The notes: a model not told the origin generated them from the letters alone. DNA of 28,748 bases from an uncultured Acetatifactor sp. (GCA_910586515.1 CAJUGL010000043.1:1-28748), one strand, 5' to 3'. Counted from the stretch's first letter, positions 7,139 through 15,220 are shown. Translations and numbers: made by a program.

Positions 7139-7642
7139 TTATCTGCTGTCAATGGCTTCCGCTATATAGCCTTCCACTTCCTTGCGGCTGATATTCAGAG
7201 CCACGGCCAGCTCTCCGTAAAGGCTCTCCTCCGCTATATGGAAATATTTCGCATCCACTGCCGTCACTTTTCTGCCTGCCTGCATCCTTTTCTGCTTCCT
7301 CGTATAGATTGTCTTGATAATCTTTACCAAATCCACGCACTCATTTGTCTTAATACAATCCTTGTACACCTGCTCCGACAGCTTATCATTCGCAATAATC
7401 AACAGCGGAATATCCGGAATAGCCTCTATCAGCCTCTCCGCCTCTTCTCGTTCCAGTACTTTCCGCATAGACTCCTTCGGGGAATCCACCGGTAAATAGA
7501 CCGTGCTTCCGGCCATATACAACGGCTTAAGGATATAGTATTCCCTGGCCCTGTCCACACCTGAAATATTCAGTGTCGTGATATTTTCCACCACGCAGAC
7601 ACCCTTGTTGCCACATATCACATAATCTCCAATTCCAAACAC
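7139..7642 (-). CDS. CarD/CdnL-family transcriptional regulator
   Basis: 167 residues. The N-terminal part (about 1-60) matches the RNA-polymerase-interacting domain of CarD, CdnL and the TRCF repair factor: MFGIGDYVICGNKGVCVVENI, then YYILKPLYMAGSTVYLPVD. The helical C-terminal part includes KIIKTIYTRKQKRMQ and an acidic end. Such proteins bind the polymerase beta subunit and stabilise open promoter complexes, typically at rRNA promoters; that role here is inferred from family. The start is GTG at 7640-7642, with GAGGT four bases before it, and the family's usual N-terminus supports it. It is transcribed alone from a likely promoter at 7705-7734. The specific regulon is unknown. Confidence 0.82.
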   Translation of the reverse strand: MFGIGDYVICGNKGVCVVENITTLNISGVDRAREYYILKPLYMAGSTVYLPVDSPKESMRKVLEREEAERLIEAIPDIPLLIIANDKLSEQVYKDCIKTNECVDLVKIIKTIYTRKQKRMQAGRKVTAVDAKYFHIAEESLYGELAVALNISRKEVEGYIAEAIDSR

Positions 7643-7704
7643 TAGAACCTCACTTTCCGCATGCTTGCCGACTACAAAACACCTCCACTATAAGTTATAA
7701 CCAT

Positions 7705-7734
7705 ATTTTAACAGATTTAACCCGAATATGTCAG
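7705..7734 (-). promoter_or_regulatory. Probable promoter of the CarD-like gene
   Basis: CTGACA (7729-7734), an 18-base spacer and TAAAAT (7705-7710) on the minus strand, about 65 bases before the GTG start. Confidence 0.5.
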
Positions 7735-7840
7735 CAAAATATGCGTGTTCGGAACAATTTTGTGAAAAATGCCTATAGCTGAATCTTCCTATTCCTTAAA
7801 CTATTCCCGAAAACAATCCCCCAAAGTACCCTGCCGGGCT

Positions 7841-8431
7841 TTAATCAATGACTTTGATGCTCTCGATAACCGGCTGTTCTCCCTTTTCCACGCCCCCGTT
7901 GCCGTCGATATACGTATACTCTGTCTCACAGACGGCATCTACCACATCCATTCCCTCCGTAACATAGCCGAAGCAGGCATACTGCCCGTCCAGCCCGGTG
8001 CTGTCCTGATGCACGATAAAAAACTGTGAGCTGGCGCTGTCCAGCATGGACGAACGGGCCATGGAAATTGCCCCCCGTGTATGGGACAGATTGTTCTCCA
8101 CGCCGTTAACCGCAAACTCTCCCTTAATGTTCTCGCTTGAACCCCCGGTGCCGTCCCCGTTAGGGTCTCCGCCCTGCATCATAAATCCTGCCATGATACG
8201 ATGGAAAGTCAATCCGTCATAGAATCCGTCCTTTGCCAGTTTCAGGAAATTTTCCACGGTAATCGGCGCCGCATCCCCGTCCAGCTCCACGGAAATCTTC
8301 CCATAGTCTTTTATCATGATCTCCACATGATGCTTGCCGGAAGCCCCATCGCCCTCCTCTTTTTTGCCGCAGCCGGCCAATGCCAACACCATAACCGCCA
8401 GCAGCAAAATACAACTAAATCCCTTTTTCAT
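7841..8431 (-). CDS. Lipoprotein peptidyl-prolyl isomerase (cyclophilin type)
   Basis: 196 residues. The N-terminus is a lipoprotein signal, MKKGFSCILLLAVMVLALAG with the lipobox LAGC and acceptor Cys21. The cyclophilin domain spans about residues 35-195, with the signature FHRIMAGFMMQGGDP (77-90) and SSQFFIV (135-140), the parts that form the proline isomerase site. It should sit on the outer face of the membrane and help secreted proteins fold. I place the start at 8429-8431, where GGAGG ends just before ATG-AAA-AAG; an earlier in-frame ATG lies within the ribosome binding site itself. It lies 174 bases downstream of the DUF6033-like gene, with a strong hairpin between them. Confidence 0.9.
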   Translation of the reverse strand: MKKGFSCILLLAVMVLALAGCGKKEEGDGASGKHHVEIMIKDYGKISVELDGDAAPITVENFLKLAKDGFYDGLTFHRIMAGFMMQGGDPNGDGTGGSSENIKGEFAVNGVENNLSHTRGAISMARSSMLDSASSQFFIVHQDSTGLDGQYACFGYVTEGMDVVDAVCETEYTYIDGNGGVEKGEQPVIESIKVID

Positions 8432-8555
8432 CTTCTCCTCCATTCCGAACGGGTCTGTCCCGCTCCGTTGATAACCGGACGGCAATCCGTTTTTATTTCC
8501 GCCCGCCCTGGACCCCGGAAAGACACTGCCGCCCCGGCGCCCGCAAGACTGACAA

Positions 8556-8587
8556 TGCCACCACAGATACCTTTGTCTGTGGTGGCA
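8556..8587. repeat. Perfect inverted repeat between two genes
   Basis: 12-bp arms TGCCACCACAGA (8556-8567) and TCTGTGGTGGCA (8576-8587) with loop TACCTTTG. It starts 18 bases after the stop of the upstream minus-strand gene. There is no U-tract on either side, so it is not a standard intrinsic terminator. It could protect an mRNA end or be a processing site. Confidence 0.75.
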
Positions 8588-8605
8588 CGCCAAAAGCAAA
8601 TTCTA

Positions 8606-9316
8606 TTATATAGTAAAATCAAATTTCTGTCCAGTGGGATTCTGCCGCTCTTCCTTCACGGTGCTCCAGTCCACATTGGCAATCTTCTCCGCCAGTTCCT
8701 CTATCGTAGAAGCAAACACTGTGGTACGCTTTTCCGCCTTTCCCCCATGCGCCCGATACTCCGCCGCGCCGGCTCTTTCCGCGTCCTTCGCGCCGTCCCG
8801 CTTCTCTTCCCTCTGGCGCTCTATACGCTCTCTCTGCTTCTCGCTGTTCTTCTCCAGCTCCGCAAAGAAAGATACCTCTCCGTCATCCCCAAAAGCAATG
8901 CCTATGCGGGTCACATCCTGTCCTGCCTCGCCCAGATTAGCCTTCATCTCGTCCAGCTTGGCCACGGCGCCGTCCAGAATCTTCATGTTCTTCTCCTTGA
9001 GACTTTCATCCGCAGCCATTTTCTCCAATTCATCGGTGGAGATCAGCGCGCTGTATTCTTCCCTGCCCCTGGACAGCAGCTCGGCCGCCTCTTCTTCCGT
9101 CTCACAGTCCGCCACGATAAAATCCATATTTTTATATTTCTTCTGCAATTCCTTCAGCAGCTTCTGAGCCGACTTGCTCAGTTCAGGCGCCTTCTTCTCC
9201 GCCCTGGCCGTCCCGGCGCCCTTCGCAGCATTGGCCTTGGCGCGGTCTGCCTCCTTCGCGGCCTGCGCAGTTCTGTCATAGAGACTGCTCTGATAATAAT
9301 TTCCTATTTTTTCCAT
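8606..9316 (-). CDS. Uncharacterized protein, possibly DUF6033 family
   Basis: 236 residues, with no signal peptide or membrane segment. It starts MEKIGNYYQSSLYDRTAQ, has a lysine/alanine-rich segment, then a central region with LSKSAQKLLKELQKKYKNMDF and VADCETEEEAAELLSRG that I associate, from memory and tentatively, with Lachnospiraceae DUF6033 proteins. A charged helical stretch (about 165-205, rich in Glu, Arg and Lys) probably forms a coiled coil. Function is unknown. The start is supported by GGAGGG eight bases before ATG. Its promoter region contains a sigma-28-type site, which would tie its expression to motility or cell-separation regulons if real. It is followed by a strong hairpin and then the cyclophilin gene. 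Confidence 0.75.
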   Translation of the reverse strand: MEKIGNYYQSSLYDRTAQAAKEADRAKANAAKGAGTARAEKKAPELSKSAQKLLKELQKKYKNMDFIVADCETEEEAAELLSRGREEYSALISTDELEKMAADESLKEKNMKILDGAVAKLDEMKANLGEAGQDVTRIGIAFGDDGEVSFFAELEKNSEKQRERIERQREEKRDGAKDAERAGAAEYRAHGGKAEKRTTVFASTIEELAEKIANVDWSTVKEERQNPTGQKFDFTI

Positions 9317-9435
9317 TGCATCTGCCCTCCATAGCTTTCCCGGCATCTTTCAGGAACCATTCCGAAAATACCCGATGCCGTCAAATCCGTTTCTCCCGCG
9401 GCCTTTCCATCCTCGTCAAAGGCCTGCTGCTTTTT

Positions 9436-9462
9436 ATTTCGGCAAAATCAGGAAAAACTTTA
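9436..9462 (-). promoter_or_regulatory. Sigma-28 (SigD/FliA)-type promoter
   Basis: On the minus strand TAAA (9459-9462), exactly 15 bases, then GCCGAAAT (9436-9443). The textbook pattern is TAAA-N15-GCCGATAW, so only one base of the -10 box differs. It lies about 120 bases before the ATG of the DUF6033-like gene. I see no better housekeeping promoter for that gene. Confidence 0.6.
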
Positions 9463-9551
9463 CCTATACAGCCCACGAAAACACCTGGAAAAGGCACCGG
9501 TAAACTTTTACCCCAAACTCCCCGACAGCCTCAAAATAATTTCTGAATCCG

Positions 9552-9580
9552 TTGACAAAAAGCATCCTGTAGGGTACAAT
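9552..9580 (+). promoter_or_regulatory. Promoter of the aldo/keto-reductase-fold gene
   Basis: TTGACA (9552-9557), a 17-base spacer and TACAAT (9575-9580). The roughly 100-base untranslated leader contains CCATGCC (9618-9624) and GGCATGG (9656-9662), which can pair. The 373-base space between the divergent genes at 9316 and 9690 holds this promoter, the sigma-28-type site and the dyad GGTAAACTTTTACC, but no gene. Confidence 0.82.
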
Positions 9581-9689
9581 AAACCATACATTTGTTCGAT
9601 TGTCAGTATGTACTTGAACCATGCCGGACAGAAAGCGGCAAACCAGGGCGCTCACTGGCATGGGTGCAAAACAAAACAGGAGGTCATGT

Positions 9690-10832
9690 ATGAATTATCG
9701 AATTTTGGGCAAAACAGGACTCCGGGTCAGCGAGATCGGTCTGGGCGGAGAATGGCTGGAGCGGCACAGCGAAGCGGAAGTAAAACAGGTGGTGGACCGC
9801 TGCCGAGAATGCGGCATCAATATTCTGGACTGTTGGATGTCGGAACCCAATGTGCGCACCAACATCGGAAAAGCGCTGGCCGGACACAGGGAAAAATGGT
9901 ACATCCAGGGACACATCGGCTCCACCTGGCAGAACGGCCAGTATGTCCGCACCCGGGAGCTGCCTGCGGTAAAAGCCGCCTTTGAGGACCTGCTCACCCG
10001 GCTGCAGACAGACTACATAGACCTGGGAATGATTCATTTCGTGGACGAGCCCGCAGAATTTCACAAAGTCATGGAAGGGGATTTCTTCCGGTACGTGAAA
10101 CAGCTGAAGGCGGAGGGCCGCATCCGCCATATCGGGCTGAGCACCCACAATCCGGCTGTGGGAAAACTGGCCGCGGAGCACGGCGAGATCGAGATGTTCC
10201 TCTTCAGCGTCAATCCGGCCTTCGACATGCTCCCCGCCACGGAAAATCTCGATGACTATTTTGCGGACACTTACGACGAAGCGCTGGGCGGCATCGCTCC
10301 TGAGCGGGCTGAACTCTACAGGCTGTGCGAGCAGAACCAGGTGGGCATCACGGTGATGAAGGGCTATGCGGGCGGACGGCTTTTCTCCGCGGAGCGCTCT
10401 CCCTTCGGCGTGGCCATGACCCCCGTTCAGTGTATCCATTATGCCCTGACCAGACCCGCAGTGGCCAGCATTATGGTGGGTTACGACACCACTGAGCATG
10501 TGGACGCCGCTGTGGCTTATGAAACGGCCTCCCCGGAAGAGAAGGATTACGCCAGCATCCTGGCAAAGGCTCCCCGCCATGGCTATTACGGCCAGTGTAC
10601 CTACTGCGGCCACTGCGCTCCCTGCCCTGCCGGAATCGACATAGCCATGGTAAACAAGCTTCATGACCTGGCTGCCATGCAGGAAAAGGTTCCGGACACC
10701 CTGAAAGCCCATTACAGACAGCTTTCTGCCAATGCGGATGCCTGCATCGGCTGCAGAAGCTGCGAAAGCCGCTGCCCCTTCGGCGTAAAAATCGCGGACC
10801 GGATGGCAGAGACCAAAGCAGTGTTTCAATAG
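9690..10832 (+). CDS. Aldo/keto-reductase-fold protein with 2x[4Fe-4S] ferredoxin tail
   Basis: 380 residues. The first 280 or so form an aldo/keto reductase barrel (MNYRILGKTGLRVSEIGLGG, then HIGLSTHNP, TVMKGYAGG, IMVGYDT). The tail has two ferredoxin-like clusters: CTYCGHCAPCP (303-313) and CIGCRSCESRCP (352-363). This resembles COG1453-type predicted oxidoreductases. The usual catalytic Asp (Asp47) and His (IHF) are visible. However, the segment where the catalytic Tyr should lie reads LDCWMSEPNVRT, and the strand that normally carries the catalytic Lys reads YIQGHIG. The enzyme may therefore use different chemistry or electron transfer. AGGAGG precedes the ATG at 9690. It is alone on the plus strand, with its own promoter. 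Substrate unknown. Confidence 0.88.
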   Translation: MNYRILGKTGLRVSEIGLGGEWLERHSEAEVKQVVDRCRECGINILDCWMSEPNVRTNIGKALAGHREKWYIQGHIGSTWQNGQYVRTRELPAVKAAFEDLLTRLQTDYIDLGMIHFVDEPAEFHKVMEGDFFRYVKQLKAEGRIRHIGLSTHNPAVGKLAAEHGEIEMFLFSVNPAFDMLPATENLDDYFADTYDEALGGIAPERAELYRLCEQNQVGITVMKGYAGGRLFSAERSPFGVAMTPVQCIHYALTRPAVASIMVGYDTTEHVDAAVAYETASPEEKDYASILAKAPRHGYYGQCTYCGHCAPCPAGIDIAMVNKLHDLAAMQEKVPDTLKAHYRQLSANADACIGCRSCESRCPFGVKIADRMAETKAVFQ

Positions 10833-10944
10833 GGCATAACGCCCGCTTTCCCCAAAAGCAGGGATGGGCAAGGTACTGAACCACATGGCAGAAATATCGG
10901 GAATCTGAAGGTGACCAGCCCACATTTCCAGGAGGTCAACTTAT

Positions 10945-11058
10945 ACGGCAGCCCTTACGGCCATCTTCTCCTCCAGTTATGTGATCTATTTCTTTACCTC
11001 ACTTCTGGATACGCCGGTTCTCTACCTGACCAGAAAAATCCGTCCTGCCGGAGACTGA
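10945..11058 (+). pseudogene. C-terminal remnant, probably of a queuosine precursor transporter
   Basis: A 37-codon reading frame without a start codon ends at TGA 11056-11058. Its translation includes SSYVIYFFTSLLDTPVLYL followed by a short basic end. The DTPxxYL pattern after a hydrophobic helix resembles the C-terminus of the COG1738/Vut_1 transporters that import queuosine precursors. An in-frame stop lies just upstream and the rest of the gene is missing, so this looks like a deletion scar between the oxidoreductase and proC. The match is from memory of the family and rests on one short motif. Confidence 0.4.
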
Positions 11059-11063
11059 GAGGC

Positions 11064-11858
11064 TTACATCCTCCGGGCCTTCTCCGCACAGGCTTTTACC
11101 GCCTCAAAAACCGCGCTCCGCAGCCCCTTTTCCTCCAGAACACGCACCGCTTCGATAGTGGTTCCTCCGGGTGAGCAGACCATGTCCTTCAGTTCTCCGG
11201 GGTGCATTCCCGTGTCCAGGACCATCTTCGCGCTGCCGAGCACGGCCTGGGCGGCAAACTTGTACGCCTGAGCCCTGGGCATGCCCTCCGCCACCGCCGC
11301 ATCTGCCATAGCCTCTACAAACAGAAAAACATAAGCCGGCGAACTGCCGCTGACCGCCGCTGCTACATCCATCAGTTCCTCCCCGATAAGCTCCGTTTTA
11401 CCGAAGCCGCTGCACAAATCCCTCACCAGCGCAATTTCTTCCTCAGTAACATTGTCGTTGGGGCACATCCCCATCATGCCCTCTCTGACCATGGCAGGAG
11501 TATTGGGCATGGTACGTATAATTTTTACCGGTTTTATAAACATTTCTTCCAGCCATGCCAATGACTTTCCCGGTGTAATGGCCACGATTATCTTGTCCCA
11601 GGTAACCAGATCCCGGATTTCCTCAATAACACTCTGGTAATATTCAGGCTTTACCGCCAAAAACACCACGTCCGCAAAACTGGTCACAATCTTATTGTCC
11701 GTGGAGGTCAAAATACCCAAATCCTTTTCCACTGCCGTCAGCGCTCCTGCCACGGCATCCGACGCCATGATTTCGTCCTCCGTACATTTTCCGGAGGCGA
11801 TGATGCCCCGCATCATTGCTCCCCCCATATTTCCGCTTCCGATAAATCCTGCTTTCAT
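11064..11858 (-). CDS. proC: Pyrroline-5-carboxylate reductase
   Basis: 264 residues, normal for ProC, which makes proline from 1-pyrroline-5-carboxylate with NAD(P)H in the cytosol. The N-terminal Rossmann motif is GFIGSGNMGGAMMRG (4-18). Then come FLAVKPEYY, the IIRTMPNTPAMVREGM segment, and the C-terminal dimer domain with AVSGSSPAYVFLFVEAMADA and the family signature around MVCSPGGTTIEAVRVLE. CAGGAG precedes the ATG. It is single-gene, transcribed from a good promoter at 12006-12034 with a leader of about 140 bases in which I see no known riboswitch. Confidence 0.97.
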   Translation of the reverse strand: MKAGFIGSGNMGGAMMRGIIASGKCTEDEIMASDAVAGALTAVEKDLGILTSTDNKIVTSFADVVFLAVKPEYYQSVIEEIRDLVTWDKIIVAITPGKSLAWLEEMFIKPVKIIRTMPNTPAMVREGMMGMCPNDNVTEEEIALVRDLCSGFGKTELIGEELMDVAAAVSGSSPAYVFLFVEAMADAAVAEGMPRAQAYKFAAQAVLGSAKMVLDTGMHPGELKDMVCSPGGTTIEAVRVLEEKGLRSAVFEAVKACAEKARRM

Positions 11859-12005
11859 TGTCTCTCTCCTGTTCTGCTTTATTTCTCAGCGCCTTTATGA
11901 ACGTTTATGCCGAATCCCCTCCAGGATCCCGGTCTTCTTATCTTTCCGAAGAAAGCATTTGATGATGATCCGGCTCTCCTGATTTCAGGGATTCCATCAT
12001 TTTCC

Positions 12006-12034
12006 AGTATAATACATATATTTCCGGCTGTCCA
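12006..12034 (-). promoter_or_regulatory. Promoter of proC
   Basis: TGGACA (12029-12034), a 17-base spacer and TATACT (12006-12011) on the minus strand. The predicted start is near 11999. Confidence 0.7.
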
Positions 12035-12076
12035 TTATTTTTATACCGTGTTTGTTCAGTATCCTGTAACAGTTCC

Positions 12077-13615
12077 TCAATATACATAGGGCAGCCGCCC
12101 CGTAATTTCCTGATAGCAATCTAATATTCCGTCCAGAGGTATGCACCAGTACCTGAGCGGTTCTGTGGAATATGCATATGCCATGCAGATCAAATTGCCG
12201 TACCCGTCCACAACTGCCGAGCCAGAATCCCCATGCACCAATTCCACGGTTACTTCCGTGTGGTCCCTCTGGTCATTCCAGACAAAAGCCTGCTTAATCT
12301 TGATCAATTTCCCGGTTGTCCTATGTAACAGTCCGCCCTTTCGATCAATCCGCTCCAAGGCCAGCCCGATGTCCTGCCTGTCAAGACTCTCCCAATACTG
12401 CCCGTCGATATGAACGGTCATCAACTGCGCCAGCAGTTCCTCGTCCACGTCCGCCAAATCCACCACGGCCACTCCCACATCATAGATATCGCTTGTTCCC
12501 ACAGCCCTTCCCGGAACCACTGTCCCATCATAAAAGTAGATATCCCAGTCCTGAAACTTTTCCACCACATGGCTGTTGGAACAGATATAAATACTGTCCT
12601 CCGTGATCTCCATGATATAGCCAGAGCCTGCGCTGTAGCCGCCTCTCCCCGTTGCATGATACAGCTGCACAAATGCAGGCCGCAGATATTCCAGCGTCTC
12701 TTCCAGATCCTCATGCCCGGATGCCCCCGAATCGTAAATATTGGGCGCGCCGATTATGGTATCCTGCCGGTAATCTATCTGACGCCTGCCTATCAGCTCC
12801 TGTATCTCCTCCGGGGCAGCTATCAGCACCCTGGCCTCCTCCGTTGTCTCCAGCCCGAAGCTGTCCTCCGCAGTATACCGCAGCGTATATTCTCCCGCCT
12901 GATCCAGACTTACTCCGGAATCGTCTATTCGTATATCTTTAGTCAGATTTCCGTCCACATCATCCCTTGCCGTCACCGATTCCCGAAAATCCGGGGCGCT
13001 CCCCGGAACACAATAAAAATTATGTATTCCCGCAAAAACAGGCGGCGTGTCCACCGTCACGGCAAACCGCGCCCTGGATTCGTTCCCGGCCCTGTCCCTG
13101 GCCAGGACTTCCACTTCATACTCCCCTGTACGGTCAAAACCGATTTCCGACAGAATGTCCTCCCCTTCCGCAAAAAAAGCCTCTGCCTCCGGATCCGCAT
13201 CGTTTATCCCGGCGATAACCTCCTCCACGCCATGCTCCCTGCCCGCCGCCAGATAGATCTTCCCCTCCTTTCGGAGAATCTGCGGAGGAATCGTGTCTTC
13301 AATTACCACCGAATATGTATATTCCGATCTTCCATGCCGGACTACCGCCTCATAGACACCTGTGCTGCCTTCGTCCACCTGTGATAAATCCAGTTCCCCC
13401 AGACCGACGGACCAATCCGTGCCGGAGAGATAATCCGTAATCTCCTGGCTGACCCTCTCCCCGTACTCATAGGTCACCTGGCTGAACGTGGGTACCACCT
13501 TATAAAACCGATAATAAAAAAATACTAGTCCAAGCAAAACAACGCATAGGAAAATAGCGGCCTTAATCCGCTTTCTGTTCTGTCTGTCCCTTTCCCTCAC
13601 CTTTATCTTCCACAT
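12077..13615 (-). CDS. Membrane-anchored trypsin-like serine protease with Ig-like domains
   Basis: 512 residues. A basic N-terminus and one membrane segment (about 19-36) anchor it, with the rest outside. Residues 100-265 hold two or more Ig/cadherin-like modules (VIEDTIPPQI; VTVDTPPVFAG, then VTARDDVDGNLT and YTAEDSFGLET), of the DUF5011/HYR kind found in surface proteins. The C-terminal part (about 315-500) is a chymotrypsin-fold protease with an intact triad: His349 (CSNSHVV), Asp379 (DIYDVGVAVVDL) and Ser464 (HGDSGSAVV). The GDSGS motif is classical. There is no PDZ domain, unlike HtrA proteins. It lies 46 bases after the CapA-type gene and is probably in its operon. A role in cell-surface proteolysis is inference; target unknown. 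Confidence 0.82.
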   Translation of the reverse strand: MWKIKVRERDRQNRKRIKAAIFLCVVLLGLVFFYYRFYKVVPTFSQVTYEYGERVSQEITDYLSGTDWSVGLGELDLSQVDEGSTGVYEAVVRHGRSEYTYSVVIEDTIPPQILRKEGKIYLAAGREHGVEEVIAGINDADPEAEAFFAEGEDILSEIGFDRTGEYEVEVLARDRAGNESRARFAVTVDTPPVFAGIHNFYCVPGSAPDFRESVTARDDVDGNLTKDIRIDDSGVSLDQAGEYTLRYTAEDSFGLETTEEARVLIAAPEEIQELIGRRQIDYRQDTIIGAPNIYDSGASGHEDLEETLEYLRPAFVQLYHATGRGGYSAGSGYIMEITEDSIYICSNSHVVEKFQDWDIYFYDGTVVPGRAVGTSDIYDVGVAVVDLADVDEELLAQLMTVHIDGQYWESLDRQDIGLALERIDRKGGLLHRTTGKLIKIKQAFVWNDQRDHTEVTVELVHGDSGSAVVDGYGNLICMAYAYSTEPLRYWCIPLDGILDCYQEITGRLPYVY

Positions 13616-13661
13616 CCTTCTCTCTCAATGCCTTTTCCGCCCGAAATCCTGCCGGAAAATT

Positions 13662-15071
13662 CTACTCTTCTATCGCCCCAAAAACACTATTAACCAATTC
13701 TTGACAATATTCCAACGAAAAATCGCCGTCCTGGCCAACAATCTCATTTCTGGCCGCCAGTTCTTCCGTATATTCCGCCAGCGGATATACCCGCACGCCG
13801 CCGAATCCCTGCTCTACATGACATACCAGAGGCTCTACGTCATAGGAGAGAATGCCCGCTTCACCGGTCTCGTCCAACCCTATCCTCACTCTGGCCATAC
13901 CGCCTACCATGCGGTTCGCCACTCCCTTCCCTGTACCGGATGTCCAATTCACAAAATTTCCCAGGGAATAATATACCAATGTGCCTTCGCCGTTTTCGCC
14001 GCTATCCGGTTCCTCCCCTGCCGTCACTTCGCTTTGTTCTCCTGCAGCTACCCATTCCACAGGCTCTATCACATGGGGATGAGTACCAATGACCAAATCC
14101 GCTCCGTTCTCCGCAAACAGCTCCGCCCAGCTCCTCTGCTCTGCGGTAGCCTCCAGGGTGTACTCCGTCCCCCAATGAGGACAGACAATCACAAAATCCG
14201 CCGCTTCCCCGGCTTTCTCCAAATCCTGAATCACGCGGTCCCGCTCCAACATATCCACCGCAAAAGGCATATCCTCCGGCAGCCCGATACCGTTTGTCCC
14301 GTAAGTGTAATTCAGTATGGCAATTCGGATTCCGTCCAGCTCACAGACATAGACTTCCTCCCCTTTTGCCGCGTTGTCATGAATGCCCAGAATCCCCATC
14401 TCCGGATAATTCTCCCGCCAGAAGGAAAGACAATTCAAGATTCCCCTCTTCCCCTTATCCAGAGCATGGTTGGTGGCATGCAGCACCACGTCAAAGCCAG
14501 TCTCGGCCAGAGCGTCGCCCAACTCATAGGGCGCGTTGAACGCCGGATATCCGGATACCCCAAGCTCCTCTCCGCCGATGATTACCTCCTGGTTCACCAG
14601 AGCAAGGTCAGCTCCCTGAATCTCCTCTTTCATCTCTGCAAAAACACCGGAAAAGTCATATTCTCCCGAGTCCGTTCGGCCGCTCTGTGCCACAGGCGTA
14701 TGCAGCAAAATGTCTCCCACCATCACCAGCGTGACCTCCGGCGCTTCTTCCTCATTTTGTTCGCCCCGGCCCTCCTCCTGTTCTTCCTGCTCCAATCCTT
14801 TCGTTCCCGAGCCGCCTGCATCTTCGCCCACGGCGCTCTCTTTCTCCCCAAAATCTTCCGCAGATGCGCCGGAAGCCCCCGCTTCCGGAAGCTCACCTGA
14901 TTTCGAGTCAGCGCCTGCCGCTATTCTTCCCACTGTCTCTCCGGCCCCTGCCTCTTCAGTTTCCCGGAGAATTGCGGTCACCGCCAAAGCGGTAAACACA
15001 CAGGGAAACAGGATTGCGGCTAAATACCGTCTCCTGATTCCATTGTTTTTACGTCTATTTCTTTTCTTCAT
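13662..15071 (-). CDS. CapA-family (poly-gamma-glutamate synthesis) protein, membrane-anchored
   Basis: 469 residues. A basic start and a membrane segment (about 15-35) are followed by an acidic, Gly/Glu-rich linker (38-111), then a calcineurin-like CapA/PGA_cap domain. Its motifs are visible in order: VMVGDILLHTPV (about 116-127), ALVNQEV, VLHATNHALDKG, IVCPHWGTEY, VIGTHPHVIEP and YYSLGNFVNW. CapA proteins act in capsule polyglutamate export, but stand-alone members like this are common in Clostridia with unclear roles, and no capB or capC is present. The 46-base gap to the protease gene and the single promoter upstream suggest a two-gene operon of surface proteins. The ribosome binding site is weak. 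Confidence 0.85.
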   Translation of the reverse strand: MKKRNRRKNNGIRRRYLAAILFPCVFTALAVTAILRETEEAGAGETVGRIAAGADSKSGELPEAGASGASAEDFGEKESAVGEDAGGSGTKGLEQEEQEEGRGEQNEEEAPEVTLVMVGDILLHTPVAQSGRTDSGEYDFSGVFAEMKEEIQGADLALVNQEVIIGGEELGVSGYPAFNAPYELGDALAETGFDVVLHATNHALDKGKRGILNCLSFWRENYPEMGILGIHDNAAKGEEVYVCELDGIRIAILNYTYGTNGIGLPEDMPFAVDMLERDRVIQDLEKAGEAADFVIVCPHWGTEYTLEATAEQRSWAELFAENGADLVIGTHPHVIEPVEWVAAGEQSEVTAGEEPDSGENGEGTLVYYSLGNFVNWTSGTGKGVANRMVGGMARVRIGLDETGEAGILSYDVEPLVCHVEQGFGGVRVYPLAEYTEELAARNEIVGQDGDFSLEYCQELVNSVFGAIEE

Positions 15072-15134
15072 TATATTTGTTCTGCTTTCTTTCCCGTGCC
15101 ATGCATGAAAGGCAGGATTCTCTACTGTTTTCTC

Positions 15135-15162
15135 ATTATAGCAGATTCCGGCTTTATTGCAA
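15135..15162 (-). promoter_or_regulatory. Promoter of the CapA/protease pair
   Basis: TTGCAA (15157-15162), a 16-base spacer and TATAAT (15135-15140) with an extended TGC before the -10 box, on the minus strand. About 64 bases of leader follow. Confidence 0.78.
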
Positions 15163-15206
15163 CCCGCTACCTTTTCCCATTTGTATCAAGTTAGGACCTA
15201 TTTGTT

Positions 15207-15220
15207 CGTAACAGTTCAGA
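15207..15220. repeat. Half copy (C) of the palindromic element
   Basis: Minus strand TCTGAACTGTTACG, identical to one arm plus the last loop base of copies A and B. The opposite arm is missing. It lies 16 bases after the stop of the 54-residue ORF. Confidence 0.6.

Noticed and set aside
7647..7695. Ten-codon GTG frame after GGAGGTG upstream of the CarD-like gene
   Set aside because: GTG overlaps the purine stretch itself, so it cannot use it as its site; the peptide is too short to support.
9586..9603. LexA-like box (CGAAC-N4-GTAT on the minus strand) at the oxidoreductase start site
   Set aside because: Only one half-site fits the CGAAC-N4-GTTCG pattern, and the gene is not a known SOS member.
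9684..10925. Minus-strand open frame of 413 codons opposite the oxidoreductase
   Set aside because: The plus strand carries a clear AKR fold, two ferredoxin motifs, a strong promoter and AGGAGG. The minus frame has none of these.
11930..11999. Possible 20-codon leader peptide in the proC leader
   Set aside because: No ribosome binding site with good spacing and no run of proline codons that would suggest attenuation.
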